Shown here: positions 1 to 7,550 of the stretch, in pieces
Position numbering within the stretch: position 1 is the stretch's first letter
Layout of the letters: each line of letters begins with the position of its first letter
From: Opitutia bacterium UBA5964
GTDB taxonomy: Bacteria; Verrucomicrobiota; Verrucomicrobiia; Opitutales; Coraliomargaritaceae
NCBI GenBank assembly: GCA_002430605.1
Contig: DJBY01000131.1
Location: 1-15,667 of the forward strand
Direction of reading: 5' to 3'
DNA: 15,667 bases
The notes under the pieces: model-generated
Database searches by the model: none
Seen by the model: the letters and a program-made list of their open reading frames with translations, nothing else
What the model was told of the DNA's origin: nothing
Made by a program: the position numbers and the translations under genes

Positions 1-30
1 CTCAAAATAAACCCTTCTCACCGCGCACGT

Positions 31-729
31 TCACGAATCAGACCGCGCACCATATAGCGCAGTGCCGACACGAATCTGCGTCGAACCCGCGGCAATCGCC
101 ACTTCCAGATCACCAGTCATGCCCATCGAGAGCTCAGTTAACGGCACCTGATACTCAACCGACAGTCGATCGCGCAGATCACGCAAGCCCTCGAACGCTG
201 CCTTCGCCACATCGAGATCATCGTCGAGCGGCGCAATCGTCATCAAGCCGTCGACTTGCAAATGCTCGGCCGCAACGGCTGCCTCCAGCGCTGCCTCCAT
301 CTGGCCGACACTGAAACCGTGCTTATTGGGATCGGCACCAGTATTACATTGCAGCAGAATGGAGAGCGTTTTCCCCGCCTGCTCGGCACAGCGATTGAGG
401 CGATTTAACAGCTTAAGCGAATCCACAGACTGCACTCGATCAAACATCGCCACCGCGTCGTTCGCCTTATTCGACTGTAAATGACCGATCAACTCCCAAC
501 GCACCTCGCCCAAATATTGCGCATGTTTCTCGCTTGCTTCTTGTACACGGTTCTCCCCGACTGCCGTCAACCCGGCACGAACGGCATACAGCACCGCATC
601 CAACGGATGGTTTTTGGTAACAGGTAGCAGTTGAACGCTGTCAAGCGCGCGGCCCACACCGACACAAGCCGTGTGAATACGACTTTGCACCTGTTTTAAA
701 TTATTTTCAAAGGCTTCAAAGGAAATCAT
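31..729 (-). CDS. yggS: YggS/PROSC-family pyridoxal phosphate homeostasis protein
   Basis: This is a cytoplasmic PLP-binding protein of the YggS/YlmE/PROSC family, which buffers free pyridoxal phosphate and has no known catalytic turnover. The 232 residues match the usual family length. The PLP lysine is K39 in the VTKNHP motif. Other hallmarks are GENRVQEASEK, the WELIGHLQSNKA segment near residues 78-89, and the phosphate-binding C-terminal run SMGMTGDLEVAIAAGS followed by QIRVGTALYG. The fold is a single TIM barrel like the N-domain of alanine racemase. The gene starts at an ATG (729) and is divergent from the lysR gene across an AT-rich gap, so the two may share a control region. Nothing about the protein is unusual. 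The 30 bases beyond its stop hold no recognisable gene. Confidence 0.95.
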   Translation of the reverse strand: MISFEAFENNLKQVQSRIHTACVGVGRALDSVQLLPVTKNHPLDAVLYAVRAGLTAVGENRVQEASEKHAQYLGEVRWELIGHLQSNKANDAVAMFDRVQSVDSLKLLNRLNRCAEQAGKTLSILLQCNTGADPNKHGFSVGQMEAALEAAVAAEHLQVDGLMTIAPLDDDLDVAKAAFEGLRDLRDRLSVEYQVPLTELSMGMTGDLEVAIAAGSTQIRVGTALYGARSDS

Positions 730-822
730 AGTCTATTAGCAGAGATATTAATCTTTATATTTAAAATAAGAAAAACTGTTTATAATATTGCAGTGCCATT
801 AGGTGAGTTTATAGCCAATTGC
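730..822. promoter_or_regulatory. Divergent yggS/lysR control region with a TATAAT box
   Basis: This AT-rich gap lies between divergent genes. A perfect TATAAT lies at 781-786 on the plus strand and would place the lysR transcript start near 793. I see no convincing -35 box at 16-18 bases upstream. An AGGTGAG Shine-Dalgarno-like stretch sits at 801-807, 15 bases before the ATG at 823. LysR regulators commonly bind and repress such divergent promoters; that is family knowledge and nothing here proves it. I could not pick a reliable yggS promoter on the other strand. Confidence 0.45.
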
Positions 823-1755
823 ATGCATATTGAAAACTTTAAGATTTTTTCCGATCTTGTAGAGAGTGAAAGTTTCTCACGCGCTGCAAAGCTAAACGGA
901 ATCACACAATCTGCCGTAAGCCAACAACTACGGGCAATGGAAAAGCATTTCAGTATACTCATCGTTGATCGCAGCCAAAAGCAATTTCGCCTCACACGCG
1001 AAGGTCAAAAGCTCTACGAATCTGCCAAAGAGATCCTCTACCTTTACGATAAGCTCAACAGTGAGTTGCAAGAGATGAAGAAAGTCATCAGCGGCACGAT
1101 CCACATCTCCACTGTTTATAGTATTGGCCTACACGAGTTGCCGCCCTACGTGAAAGTCTTTTTAGCCAAATTCCCAGAAGTGAATATCCGCGTGGAGTAT
1201 CGCCGCGCCAACATGGTTTACGAAGACATCCTAACCAATTCCATCGACCTCGGCCTCATCGCATATCCGCAGAAGCACAAGCAACTGGAGGTGCTCCCCT
1301 TCCACGACGACATTCTCGTTTTGGTCGTCAGCCCCGAACATCCCTTCGCGCAGCGCAACAGCATCGACATCCAAGATGTGGCCGGCCAAAAGTTTATTGG
1401 TTTCGAACCAGACATTCCAACTCGTAAGGCGACCGACATCATCTTCAAGGAAGCCAACATCGAAGCCGAGCCAGTCATGGAGTTCGACAACGTCGAAACC
1501 GTGAAGCGCGCCGTCGAGATCAACGCCGGCATCGCAATCCTACCGCAAACGACCGTCATTCGCGAAGAGGCGCAAGGCTTACTCAAGGTGCTGAAATTCA
1601 CAAATCAGACCTACAAGCGGCCACTGGCATTGATCCACCGCAAGGGCCGCGTGCTCACTCCAGCGATCAAGAAACTCATTGATCTACTAACCTCGAAGGA
1701 TCTCAACCGCCTCGAAGAGCTAGAAGATGAAGTGGTCAATGCAGGCGAAGAGTAG
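823..1755 (+). CDS. LysR-family transcriptional regulator
   Basis: This is a DNA-binding one-component regulator. From the ATG at 823 it is 310 residues, typical for LysR. A winged helix-turn-helix occupies about residues 1-60 (ENFKIFSDLVESESFSRAAK, then ITQSAVSQQLRAMEK as the recognition helix). A linker helix follows near 62-85, and a LysR substrate-binding domain of the periplasmic-binding-protein fold from about residue 90 to 295. The tail is acidic. An in-frame GTG at 793 would add ten residues, but it sits about where transcription should begin from the TATAAT at 781-786, so 823 is preferred. The ligand cannot be told from sequence. The gene is divergent from yggS and ends at a strong terminator, so it is probably monocistronic. 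The 5' part of the gene is visibly more AT-rich than the rest. Confidence 0.92.
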   Translation: MHIENFKIFSDLVESESFSRAAKLNGITQSAVSQQLRAMEKHFSILIVDRSQKQFRLTREGQKLYESAKEILYLYDKLNSELQEMKKVISGTIHISTVYSIGLHELPPYVKVFLAKFPEVNIRVEYRRANMVYEDILTNSIDLGLIAYPQKHKQLEVLPFHDDILVLVVSPEHPFAQRNSIDIQDVAGQKFIGFEPDIPTRKATDIIFKEANIEAEPVMEFDNVETVKRAVEINAGIAILPQTTVIREEAQGLLKVLKFTNQTYKRPLALIHRKGRVLTPAIKKLIDLLTSKDLNRLEELEDEVVNAGEE

Positions 1756-1775
1756 GCCTTCACTCCAGTCCTTTC

Positions 1776-1810
1776 AAAAAGCGAATGCCACCCCAGCATT
1801 CGCTTTTTTG
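1776..1810 (+). terminator. Rho-independent terminator after lysR
   Basis: A perfect 8-bp stem (GCGAATGC at 1781-1788 with GCATTCGC at 1796-1803) encloses a 7-base loop. It is flanked by five A on the left and six T on the right, so it could also work for transcripts on the minus strand. It lies 20 bases past the lysR stop and isolates that gene from the peptidase. Confidence 0.93.
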
Positions 1811-1919
1811 TACGCCCACCCTGCACACACAAATAAAGTGCGGAAGAGACCGCGCGATGCTTGCAGTAATTCGACAGGAACTTTTACTCGCGGCTGATGG
1901 ACTCCACTCTATACGAATT

Positions 1920-4900
1920 ATGAAGCTTTTTTACACCTTAGTCAGCACTTACACATTTGCCCTCTGTTCAGTCCTATCGGCCCTCCCCGAAGGGATTCAA
2001 CACATCCAGACGCTCGATGGCATACAGGAATACCGCCTCAGCGACAATGGGCTACGCGTGCTGCTGATGCCTAACCCAGGCCTGCCCGTCGCCACCGTGA
2101 TGGTCACCTACGAAGTCGGCGCACGCAATGAAGTGGCTGGCACCACTGGCGCGACCCACATCTTGGAACACATGATGTTCAAAGGCACCGACCGCTTCAA
2201 CAGCAGTGACAGCTCGGACTATTCCAGTGAGATGGAACGTATCGGCGCGCGCTCAAATGCCACCACCTACTTCGACCGCACCAACTATTACGCGACGCTC
2301 CCGAGCGAATATGTAGCACACACCATCGAGCTAGAGGCCGACCGGATGCGCAATCTCCGCATCCGCGAAGAAGACCTCGCCTCTGAAATGACCGTTGTGC
2401 GCAACGAATACGAACGCGGTGAGAATAGCCCCGTCAGCACGTTGATTAAAGAAATCTATTCGGCTGCCTTCGTCGCCCACCCCTACACACACCCGACCAT
2501 CGGCTGGCGTTCAGACATCGAGAGCACTTCTCCTGAAAAGTTGCGGGCATTTTATAATGCCTTTTACTGGCCCGAAAACGCAGTGCTCACCGTGATCGGC
2601 GGCTTCGACACCGACGCCACTCTCGAAGCGGTGCAGCAATTTTACGGTGCGGTGCCCAAAGCACCACACACGATTCCCGTGGTAGAAACCACCGAGCCCA
2701 AGCAGCTTGGCCCCCGTCGGCTGATTATCGAACGCAGCGGCCAAGTCGGTGTCGTCATGACCGCATTCAAAGCACCTAACGGCGCCCACGAAGACTGGGC
2801 AGCGCTCTCTCTGATCGAGCAAATCGTCGGTGCCGACAAGACCGGCCGCCTCTATCGTGCGCTCGAAGACCAAGGCAAAGCCAGTTCCACCTTCACCTAC
2901 GCGCCACAGCTCCGCGACCCCAGCCTCTTTATACTCGGTGCTTATTTGACCGTCGAGGCCACCCATGAAGAGACCGAAGCCATCATCCTCAATGAGATTA
3001 AAAAACTAATCGGCGGTGGCGTCACCGCAGATGAACTCACGCGCGCCAAATCAGTCATTCAAGCCAACACCGTTTACGGGCGCGATGGCCCCTATGCGAT
3101 TGCTGACCAAATCAACGAGGCGATCGCCATGGGTGATTGGACCAACTACGTCAACCTCCCCAAAGCGATTCAAAATGTAACCGCTACAGAGATCAAACGC
3201 GTCGCCGCCAAATATTTCATCCGTAATCATAGCACCACCGGCTGGTTCGTTCCACTGCAGTCGAGCACCGTCGCGCAACTGACCCACAGCTCTCATGGGC
3301 CGAACTACTTCCGCGATCCCGCCGTCTTCGGCCCTAGCCACAACGCCCCCGAAACAAGCGCTCACGCCAGTGCAAGCGAAGCACCGCTCGTCGATTTCTC
3401 CAGCCACATGCAGCGCGCCACCATTGCCGACATCGAGATCATCGCCATCGACATGCCAATCCACGACGTCGTCTCCTTCGTCGGCAGCTTTGCCGCAGGC
3501 GAGACACTCAGCCCGGACGATGCCCCCACCCTCGCGGGCCTGACCGCCTTGATGCTCGACAAAGGCACCAAGCGTAACGACCGCTTCGCCATCGCCGAGC
3601 GTCTGGACACCCTCGGCGCTGATATTGGATTTGCAGCGAGCGCACACAGTCTCGAATTTTCCGGTCAATTTCTCCGCGAAGATGCCGGTGCAGTCATGGG
3701 GCTACTCGCCGAACAATTACGCGAACCAGCATTCGACCCCGAGGTGCTCGAAACGTTAAAGAGCCGACAAAGCGCGGGACTACTGCAAGCCATCGACAAT
3801 CCCGACTACCGGGCTAACGCGCAAGTTGCACGCCTACTTTACCCGAAAGGCCACCCGAATTATTCCGACGAAATTGATGTGCTGCTCGAAGATCTAAAGG
3901 CAACTGCTATTACAGACATCGCGCAGTTTCATGCCGATCACTACGGCCCGAAGTCGATGCAACTGGTCTTCGCCGGCGATATTGACTTCGAGCAACTCAC
4001 CGCCGCAGTCGAATTTGCCTTCGACGGCTGGAGCGGAGGTGTGGATTACCCAGCCGAGCTGCCTGAACAGCTGAAAAACAATCAACAATCCAAGCGTATC
4101 TACATCGCCGATAAAACCAGTGTTGCAGTGCGCTACGCACAAAACACAGGCATCCAACGCACCGACGACGACTACATTCCATTCATGCTCGGCAACTACA
4201 TACTTGGCGGCAGCTTCAACTCACGGCTGATGCAAGAAGTGCGCAAGAAACAAGGCCTGACCTACAGCATCCGCTCCGGCCACAGCGGCGACATCCTCAC
4301 ACCCGGCAATTGGAGTCTCAGCGCCAGCTTTTCGCCCGCCCTGCTCGATCAAGGCCTGGCCGCGACCGAGGCCGTCTTTACCGAATGGTATGAGCAAGGC
4401 ATCAATCCAGCCGAAGTGCAAAAAGCAATCGATACTCTCTCCGGTGCTTACCTGGTTGGGCTCTCCACCACTGGCAGCGTCGCTGGACAAGTACTCAGCT
4501 TCGTGCAACGCGGATTCGCCCCAGAGTATATCGATGAATACCCACAACACCTGCAAGCCGTTACAGCAGAGCAAGTCAACCGCACCATCCGCCAACATCT
4601 AAAGCCAGAGCAGCACACGCTCGTGGTCGCGGGATCACTCGACAAGCCACAAGAGACCGAGCCTGCCAGCATACAGGAACAACAAAACATCTCCATCCGC
4701 CTCGACACTCCCGATGCCGGCTGGACCATCGACATTGACCAAGTCTATCGCACCAGCGAAAGTCTCGTCGTGATCGCACAGCTTCAACACAGTGGCGATA
4801 TCGCTGCCGCCGTCATCAGCACCGTATCCGACAGTGTCAGTATCCCCAGCACCGACCAAGCACTTTCGGTGCGGCACTACATCCTCGGCAAAACGTGGGA

Positions 4901-4991
4901 CTGGGGCGTAGCGCCCGACTACACATTTATCGACTCGATGGACGCCTTCGGCGCCGCACTTGATCGAGCCGAACTAATCTACGAAAAATAA
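1920..4991 (+). CDS. Exported M16 (insulinase/pitrilysin-type) zinc metallopeptidase with C-terminal extension
   Basis: This is a predicted extracytoplasmic zinc peptidase of family M16, 1023 residues from the ATG at 1920. A Sec signal peptide is seen at about residues 1-21. The active half has the inverted zinc motif HxxEH at H80-I-L-E83-H84, with the third ligand most likely E163 in VVRNEYERG. The second half (about 500-910) repeats the M16 pair, but the equivalent of HxxEH is TALMLDKGT (about 541-550), so that repeat is catalytically dead; it keeps the late M16_C motif SFNSRLMQEV followed by GLTYSI. This active-plus-inactive pattern is normal for pitrilysin-size enzymes and forms the clamshell chamber for peptides. 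About 105 further residues (from ~917) form a beta-rich domain outside the M16 core. An upstream in-frame ATG at 1857 has a better Shine-Dalgarno (GGAAGAG, 8 bases away) but would bury the signal peptide behind 21 extra residues; the start is therefore uncertain. No terminator follows, so readthrough into 5088 is possible. Confidence 0.92.
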   Translation: MKLFYTLVSTYTFALCSVLSALPEGIQHIQTLDGIQEYRLSDNGLRVLLMPNPGLPVATVMVTYEVGARNEVAGTTGATHILEHMMFKGTDRFNSSDSSDYSSEMERIGARSNATTYFDRTNYYATLPSEYVAHTIELEADRMRNLRIREEDLASEMTVVRNEYERGENSPVSTLIKEIYSAAFVAHPYTHPTIGWRSDIESTSPEKLRAFYNAFYWPENAVLTVIGGFDTDATLEAVQQFYGAVPKAPHTIPVVETTEPKQLGPRRLIIERSGQVGVVMTAFKAPNGAHEDWAALSLIEQIVGADKTGRLYRALEDQGKASSTFTYAPQLRDPSLFILGAYLTVEATHEETEAIILNEIKKLIGGGVTADELTRAKSVIQANTVYGRDGPYAIADQINEAIAMGDWTNYVNLPKAIQNVTATEIKRVAAKYFIRNHSTTGWFVPLQSSTVAQLTHSSHGPNYFRDPAVFGPSHNAPETSAHASASEAPLVDFSSHMQRATIADIEIIAIDMPIHDVVSFVGSFAAGETLSPDDAPTLAGLTALMLDKGTKRNDRFAIAERLDTLGADIGFAASAHSLEFSGQFLREDAGAVMGLLAEQLREPAFDPEVLETLKSRQSAGLLQAIDNPDYRANAQVARLLYPKGHPNYSDEIDVLLEDLKATAITDIAQFHADHYGPKSMQLVFAGDIDFEQLTAAVEFAFDGWSGGVDYPAELPEQLKNNQQSKRIYIADKTSVAVRYAQNTGIQRTDDDYIPFMLGNYILGGSFNSRLMQEVRKKQGLTYSIRSGHSGDILTPGNWSLSASFSPALLDQGLAATEAVFTEWYEQGINPAEVQKAIDTLSGAYLVGLSTTGSVAGQVLSFVQRGFAPEYIDEYPQHLQAVTAEQVNRTIRQHLKPEQHTLVVAGSLDKPQETEPASIQEQQNISIRLDTPDAGWTIDIDQVYRTSESLVVIAQLQHSGDIAAAVISTVSDSVSIPSTDQALSVRHYILGKTWDWGVAPDYTFIDSMDAFGAALDRAELIYEK

Positions 4992-5087
4992 ATTCGCGCA
5001 CTTTTCGATTGCTCGACGCCACAATCCCACACGTGATAGCGATCTTTTAAACCCGCACACTTTCACACTCTTCACCGTTTTTTCACC

Positions 5088-5537
5088 ATGCCTAAAATCG
5101 ACATCGAAACCCTCAAATTCATCCTGCAACGCAACGAGCCCGACATCCGCAAGATCGCTGGCATCATGCAGGAAATCGAAATGGAGCTCAAAGCAGAGGA
5201 AGAAGAAAAGGCCCTGCGGCCACCGGCCGTTAAGAAGCAAAACGTCCTGCTGGTCTCCGACCCCGACGGCTCACTGAAGGATAAAGACATCGTCGGCTGG
5301 ATTGCTCAAATCCCCGAGGATGACGACATCGCTACGACCGCAAGTCGTATCCACAGCGCCGCTCACGAATTTAACACCACGCCCAAAGGCATCCGCATGC
5401 CAGTCGAAACGATCGGCGAAGCTTGCGAGGTCATTGCCGCAAAATTCTTCAAAGAGCAAAATGTATGGGTCAAATCCAAGACCCCGCTGCTCATCATCCC
5501 GGTCGTCAACAAGATCCCCACCGACCACCAAGAGTAA
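5088..5537 (+). CDS. Small acidic protein of unknown function
   Basis: I do not recognise this 149-residue protein. It has no signal peptide and no membrane segment, so it should be cytoplasmic. Residues 1-45 are strongly helical and charged with a run of glutamates (MELKAEEEEKA), suggesting a short coiled coil or helical hairpin. From about residue 50 the pattern is alpha/beta, with hydrophobic strands NVLLVSDP and LLIIPVVNK, and a central PEDDDIATTASRIHSAAHEF segment. No catalytic motif stands out. It lies 96 bases after the M16 peptidase on the same strand and ends in its own terminator. It may be the tail of that transcription unit or have its own promoter in the gap, where I found no convincing one. 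The coherent reading frame, codon use and following terminator support a real gene. Confidence 0.75.
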   Translation: MPKIDIETLKFILQRNEPDIRKIAGIMQEIEMELKAEEEEKALRPPAVKKQNVLLVSDPDGSLKDKDIVGWIAQIPEDDDIATTASRIHSAAHEFNTTPKGIRMPVETIGEACEVIAAKFFKEQNVWVKSKTPLLIIPVVNKIPTDHQE

Positions 5538-5548
5538 TCCAAATCAAA

Positions 5549-5571
5549 GCGACCACAACGGTCGTTTTTTT
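5549..5571 (+). terminator. Rho-independent terminator after the 5088 gene
   Basis: A CGACC stem (5550-5554) pairs with GGTCG (5560-5564) around a 5-base loop, extended by A/T pairs and followed by seven T (5565-5571). The stem is short but well placed, 12 bases past the stop codon. It separates the 5088 gene from sodN. Confidence 0.75.
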
Positions 5572-5586
5572 GTGTCATCACCTAAA

Positions 5587-5617
5587 AAATTATTCTGCCA
5601 CAAATTATCCTGCCACA
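5587..5617 (+). repeat. 15-bp tandem repeat upstream of sodN
   Basis: Two directly adjoining copies of AATTATYCTGCCACA occupy 5588-5602 and 5603-5617 and differ at one base (T or C at the seventh position). They end 78 bases before the sodN ATG, in a gap with no gene. Direct repeats at this place could be a double operator. A weak promoter-like pair follows just downstream (TTGCGT at 5619-5624, TTGAAT at 5641-5646, spacing 16). The function is inferred only from position. Confidence 0.5.
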
Positions 5618-5695
5618 CTTGCGTCTCAACACGTGTCTCATTGAATCATTAGTCACAGCTACAACCTCAATCATCATCAACCAGAAATCTAGATC

Positions 5696-6160
5696 ATGAA
5701 AATCTCAAAACTTGCCCAACTCGCATTCGGACTCTCCCTAGCGAGCACACCGTTTACTGCCACTCAACCAGCCGACGCGCACTGCCAAGTGCCTTGCGGC
5801 ATCTACAACGACGGAGCCCGCGTCGAAAGCATGCTCGAAGACGCCGCCACCGTCGCCAAAGCCACCAAGATGTTAGCCGAACTCGATGGCAAGACCGATG
5901 CCCAATCGATCAACCAGTCCACACGTTGGGTGCTCAATAAAGAAGAGCATGCACAAAGCATCATCGACACCATTAGCGATTACTTTCTTACGCAGCGTGT
6001 CAAAGCCGAACAAAAGGACTATACCGAGCGTCTCGTCAAGCACCACACAGTCATCGTCGCCGCGATGAAGGCTAAGCAAAATGCCGACAGTAAATACGCC
6101 ACTGCACTCGCAGAAAGCATCGAAGCACTGACCGCTTACTACCACGTGCACCGACACTAG
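5696..6160 (+). CDS. sodN: Nickel superoxide dismutase precursor with signal peptide
   Basis: This enzyme dismutates superoxide to oxygen and hydrogen peroxide at a nickel centre. The 154-residue precursor has a signal peptide (positive start, hydrophobic core, ADA before the cut) ending at A28. The mature chain would start at H29-C30-x-x-P-C34-G-x-Y37, the nickel hook HCxxPCGxY. In this family the free N-terminal amine and His plus the two Cys bind nickel, so cleavage exactly before H29 is needed for activity. The mature length, about 126 residues, fits the four-helix bundle of Ni-SOD (117 in Streptomyces, from memory). Export implies a periplasmic enzyme. Many other bacteria use a dedicated peptidase, SodX, on a short propeptide; no sodX gene is in this window. 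An MFS gene starts 10 bases after the stop, so the two are probably co-transcribed. The gene has no clear Shine-Dalgarno sequence. Confidence 0.95.
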   Translation: MKISKLAQLAFGLSLASTPFTATQPADAHCQVPCGIYNDGARVESMLEDAATVAKATKMLAELDGKTDAQSINQSTRWVLNKEEHAQSIIDTISDYFLTQRVKAEQKDYTERLVKHHTVIVAAMKAKQNADSKYATALAESIEALTAYYHVHRH

Positions 6161-6170
6161 TCGCCATAAG

Positions 6171-7550
6171 ATGCACGAGAGAATGAGCCAGACACGGCGG
6201 AATTTGCGCAATAGCACCCTCGAAGGCTTATGCGCCACGCCGTGGTCCATCCTCTCGCTCCCCGGTAGCTTCCTAATGGCCGGGCTGCTCAATGCGTATT
6301 TTAACGTCGGCCCATTTTGGTTTGGTATGATCGCGGCCATGCCCGCACTGGCCAATGCAATCCATATCCTGCTGATTCCACTGATCGGGCGCTTCATGCG
6401 CGCACGCGATCTCACGCTCAGCCAAGGCTGGCTCAACACCGGCCTATGGATGAGTGGATTAGTCGCCATTGCATTTATCCCCAAAGACGACCCCGACGTC
6501 ACTGGCCTATTCTTCACCATATTCTTTGGCCTCGTATCACTCTCGGCATCCTTTCTCGCTGTCAGCTGGATGACCTGGCTGAGTGACTTTGTCCCAATCC
6601 GCATCCGTGGACGCTATATGGGCAACCGAAACATCAGCACCAGTATTAGCAACTTGTTCTTCATGCTGCTGAGTCTCGTCTTGCTATATAGCTTCGATGC
6701 TTCCCGCACCGCGTATTTAATTTTAGCAGGCATCGCAGTGTTTGGGCGCTTCATTTCGATGCTCATCCAGCACCGAATCGTCTCCACAGATCCCACCGGC
6801 GGAGCCATCACGAATGCAAATTGGATCCGCGAGCTCAGTCATCTGCGCAACGAAAAACCACTACTGCGATTTGTGCTGTTCGGCACATTTGCCGGATTTT
6901 GGATGGCATTTAGTGGCGCGATTGCCCCGCTTTATGCACTCAACCTGCTAGGCGCCTCACCTGCGGCATTTACTGGGTTCAGTATCGCTGCAACGATCTC
7001 GGGCATGGCCGCTGCCCGTATCTGGGGTCAACTCATCGACCGGCATGGGGCGATTCCAGTATTGATCATTTGCTTTATTGCCTGGCGCTGTGGCGACATT
7101 GGCTGGGTATTTCTCACGCCCAATTCATTGAATTGGATGTATGCGATCTGGATATGGGGCGGTACGATGGCGATCGGATACATGCTGGCCTCCTTTAATC
7201 TACTCTTAAAGCTAATCCCAAATTCCAACCGGGCCGCAGGCATCAGCCTGAATTTAACCACGACCTCGATTGCAGCCACAATTGCCGCCATGCTCGCTGG
7301 CATTATCCTCAGTCGTGCCGAGGGCATGGATATAGACATCATCACCGTCTATCGTGGCGCGATCATGACATCGATTCTGTGCAGCCTGCTCGCCCCGCTC
7401 ATCTTATTAAAGATGAAAGAGCCGAAGACGAATCCACAGCTCAACACGATCAATGGAGCCATGCGCACACTACGTCAAATCACCGTCAATCAGGGGCTCA
7501 CCTTCCTGAGTAACGCCACCTTCGTCGCACGGCGAAAGCGGAAGAAGTAG
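6171..7550 (+). CDS. MFS transporter, co-transcribed with sodN
   Basis: This inner-membrane secondary transporter of the major facilitator superfamily has 459 residues and about 12 predicted membrane spans. The best family marker is the cytoplasmic loop DFVPIRIRGRYMGNRN (about residues 139-154), a variant of the D-x-x-P-x-x-x-R-G-R-Y motif seen in one bacterial MFS branch. The loop GRFMRARD is a weak motif A between spans 2 and 3. The tail ends in a basic RRKRKK. The substrate cannot be read from sequence. Close placement behind sodN (10 bases) makes nickel, another metal or a small chelate an attractive guess, but this MFS branch is better known for sugars and uncharacterised solutes. A second ATG at 6183 is an equally possible start. 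The stop codon directly abuts the stop of the convergent metal regulator. Confidence 0.88.
   Translation: MHERMSQTRRNLRNSTLEGLCATPWSILSLPGSFLMAGLLNAYFNVGPFWFGMIAAMPALANAIHILLIPLIGRFMRARDLTLSQGWLNTGLWMSGLVAIAFIPKDDPDVTGLFFTIFFGLVSLSASFLAVSWMTWLSDFVPIRIRGRYMGNRNISTSISNLFFMLLSLVLLYSFDASRTAYLILAGIAVFGRFISMLIQHRIVSTDPTGGAITNANWIRELSHLRNEKPLLRFVLFGTFAGFWMAFSGAIAPLYALNLLGASPAAFTGFSIAATISGMAAARIWGQLIDRHGAIPVLIICFIAWRCGDIGWVFLTPNSLNWMYAIWIWGGTMAIGYMLASFNLLLKLIPNSNRAAGISLNLTTTSIAATIAAMLAGIILSRAEGMDIDIITVYRGAIMTSILCSLLAPLILLKMKEPKTNPQLNTINGAMRTLRQITVNQGLTFLSNATFVARRKRKK

Noticed and set aside
793..822. GTG at 793 as the lysR start
   Set aside because: It would lie at about the transcription start implied by the TATAAT at 781-786 and adds ten residues not seen in LysR proteins.
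3051..3668. Long open frame on the minus strand (205 codons) inside the M16 peptidase gene
   Set aside because: It is antisense to a well-conserved gene, has no family motif, and similar antisense frames run along the whole peptidase gene, as expected from its codon bias.
5873..6604. 243-codon minus-strand frame across sodN and the MFS gene
   Set aside because: It overlaps two genes with clear motifs and its translation has no recognisable domain; a shadow of plus-strand codon use.
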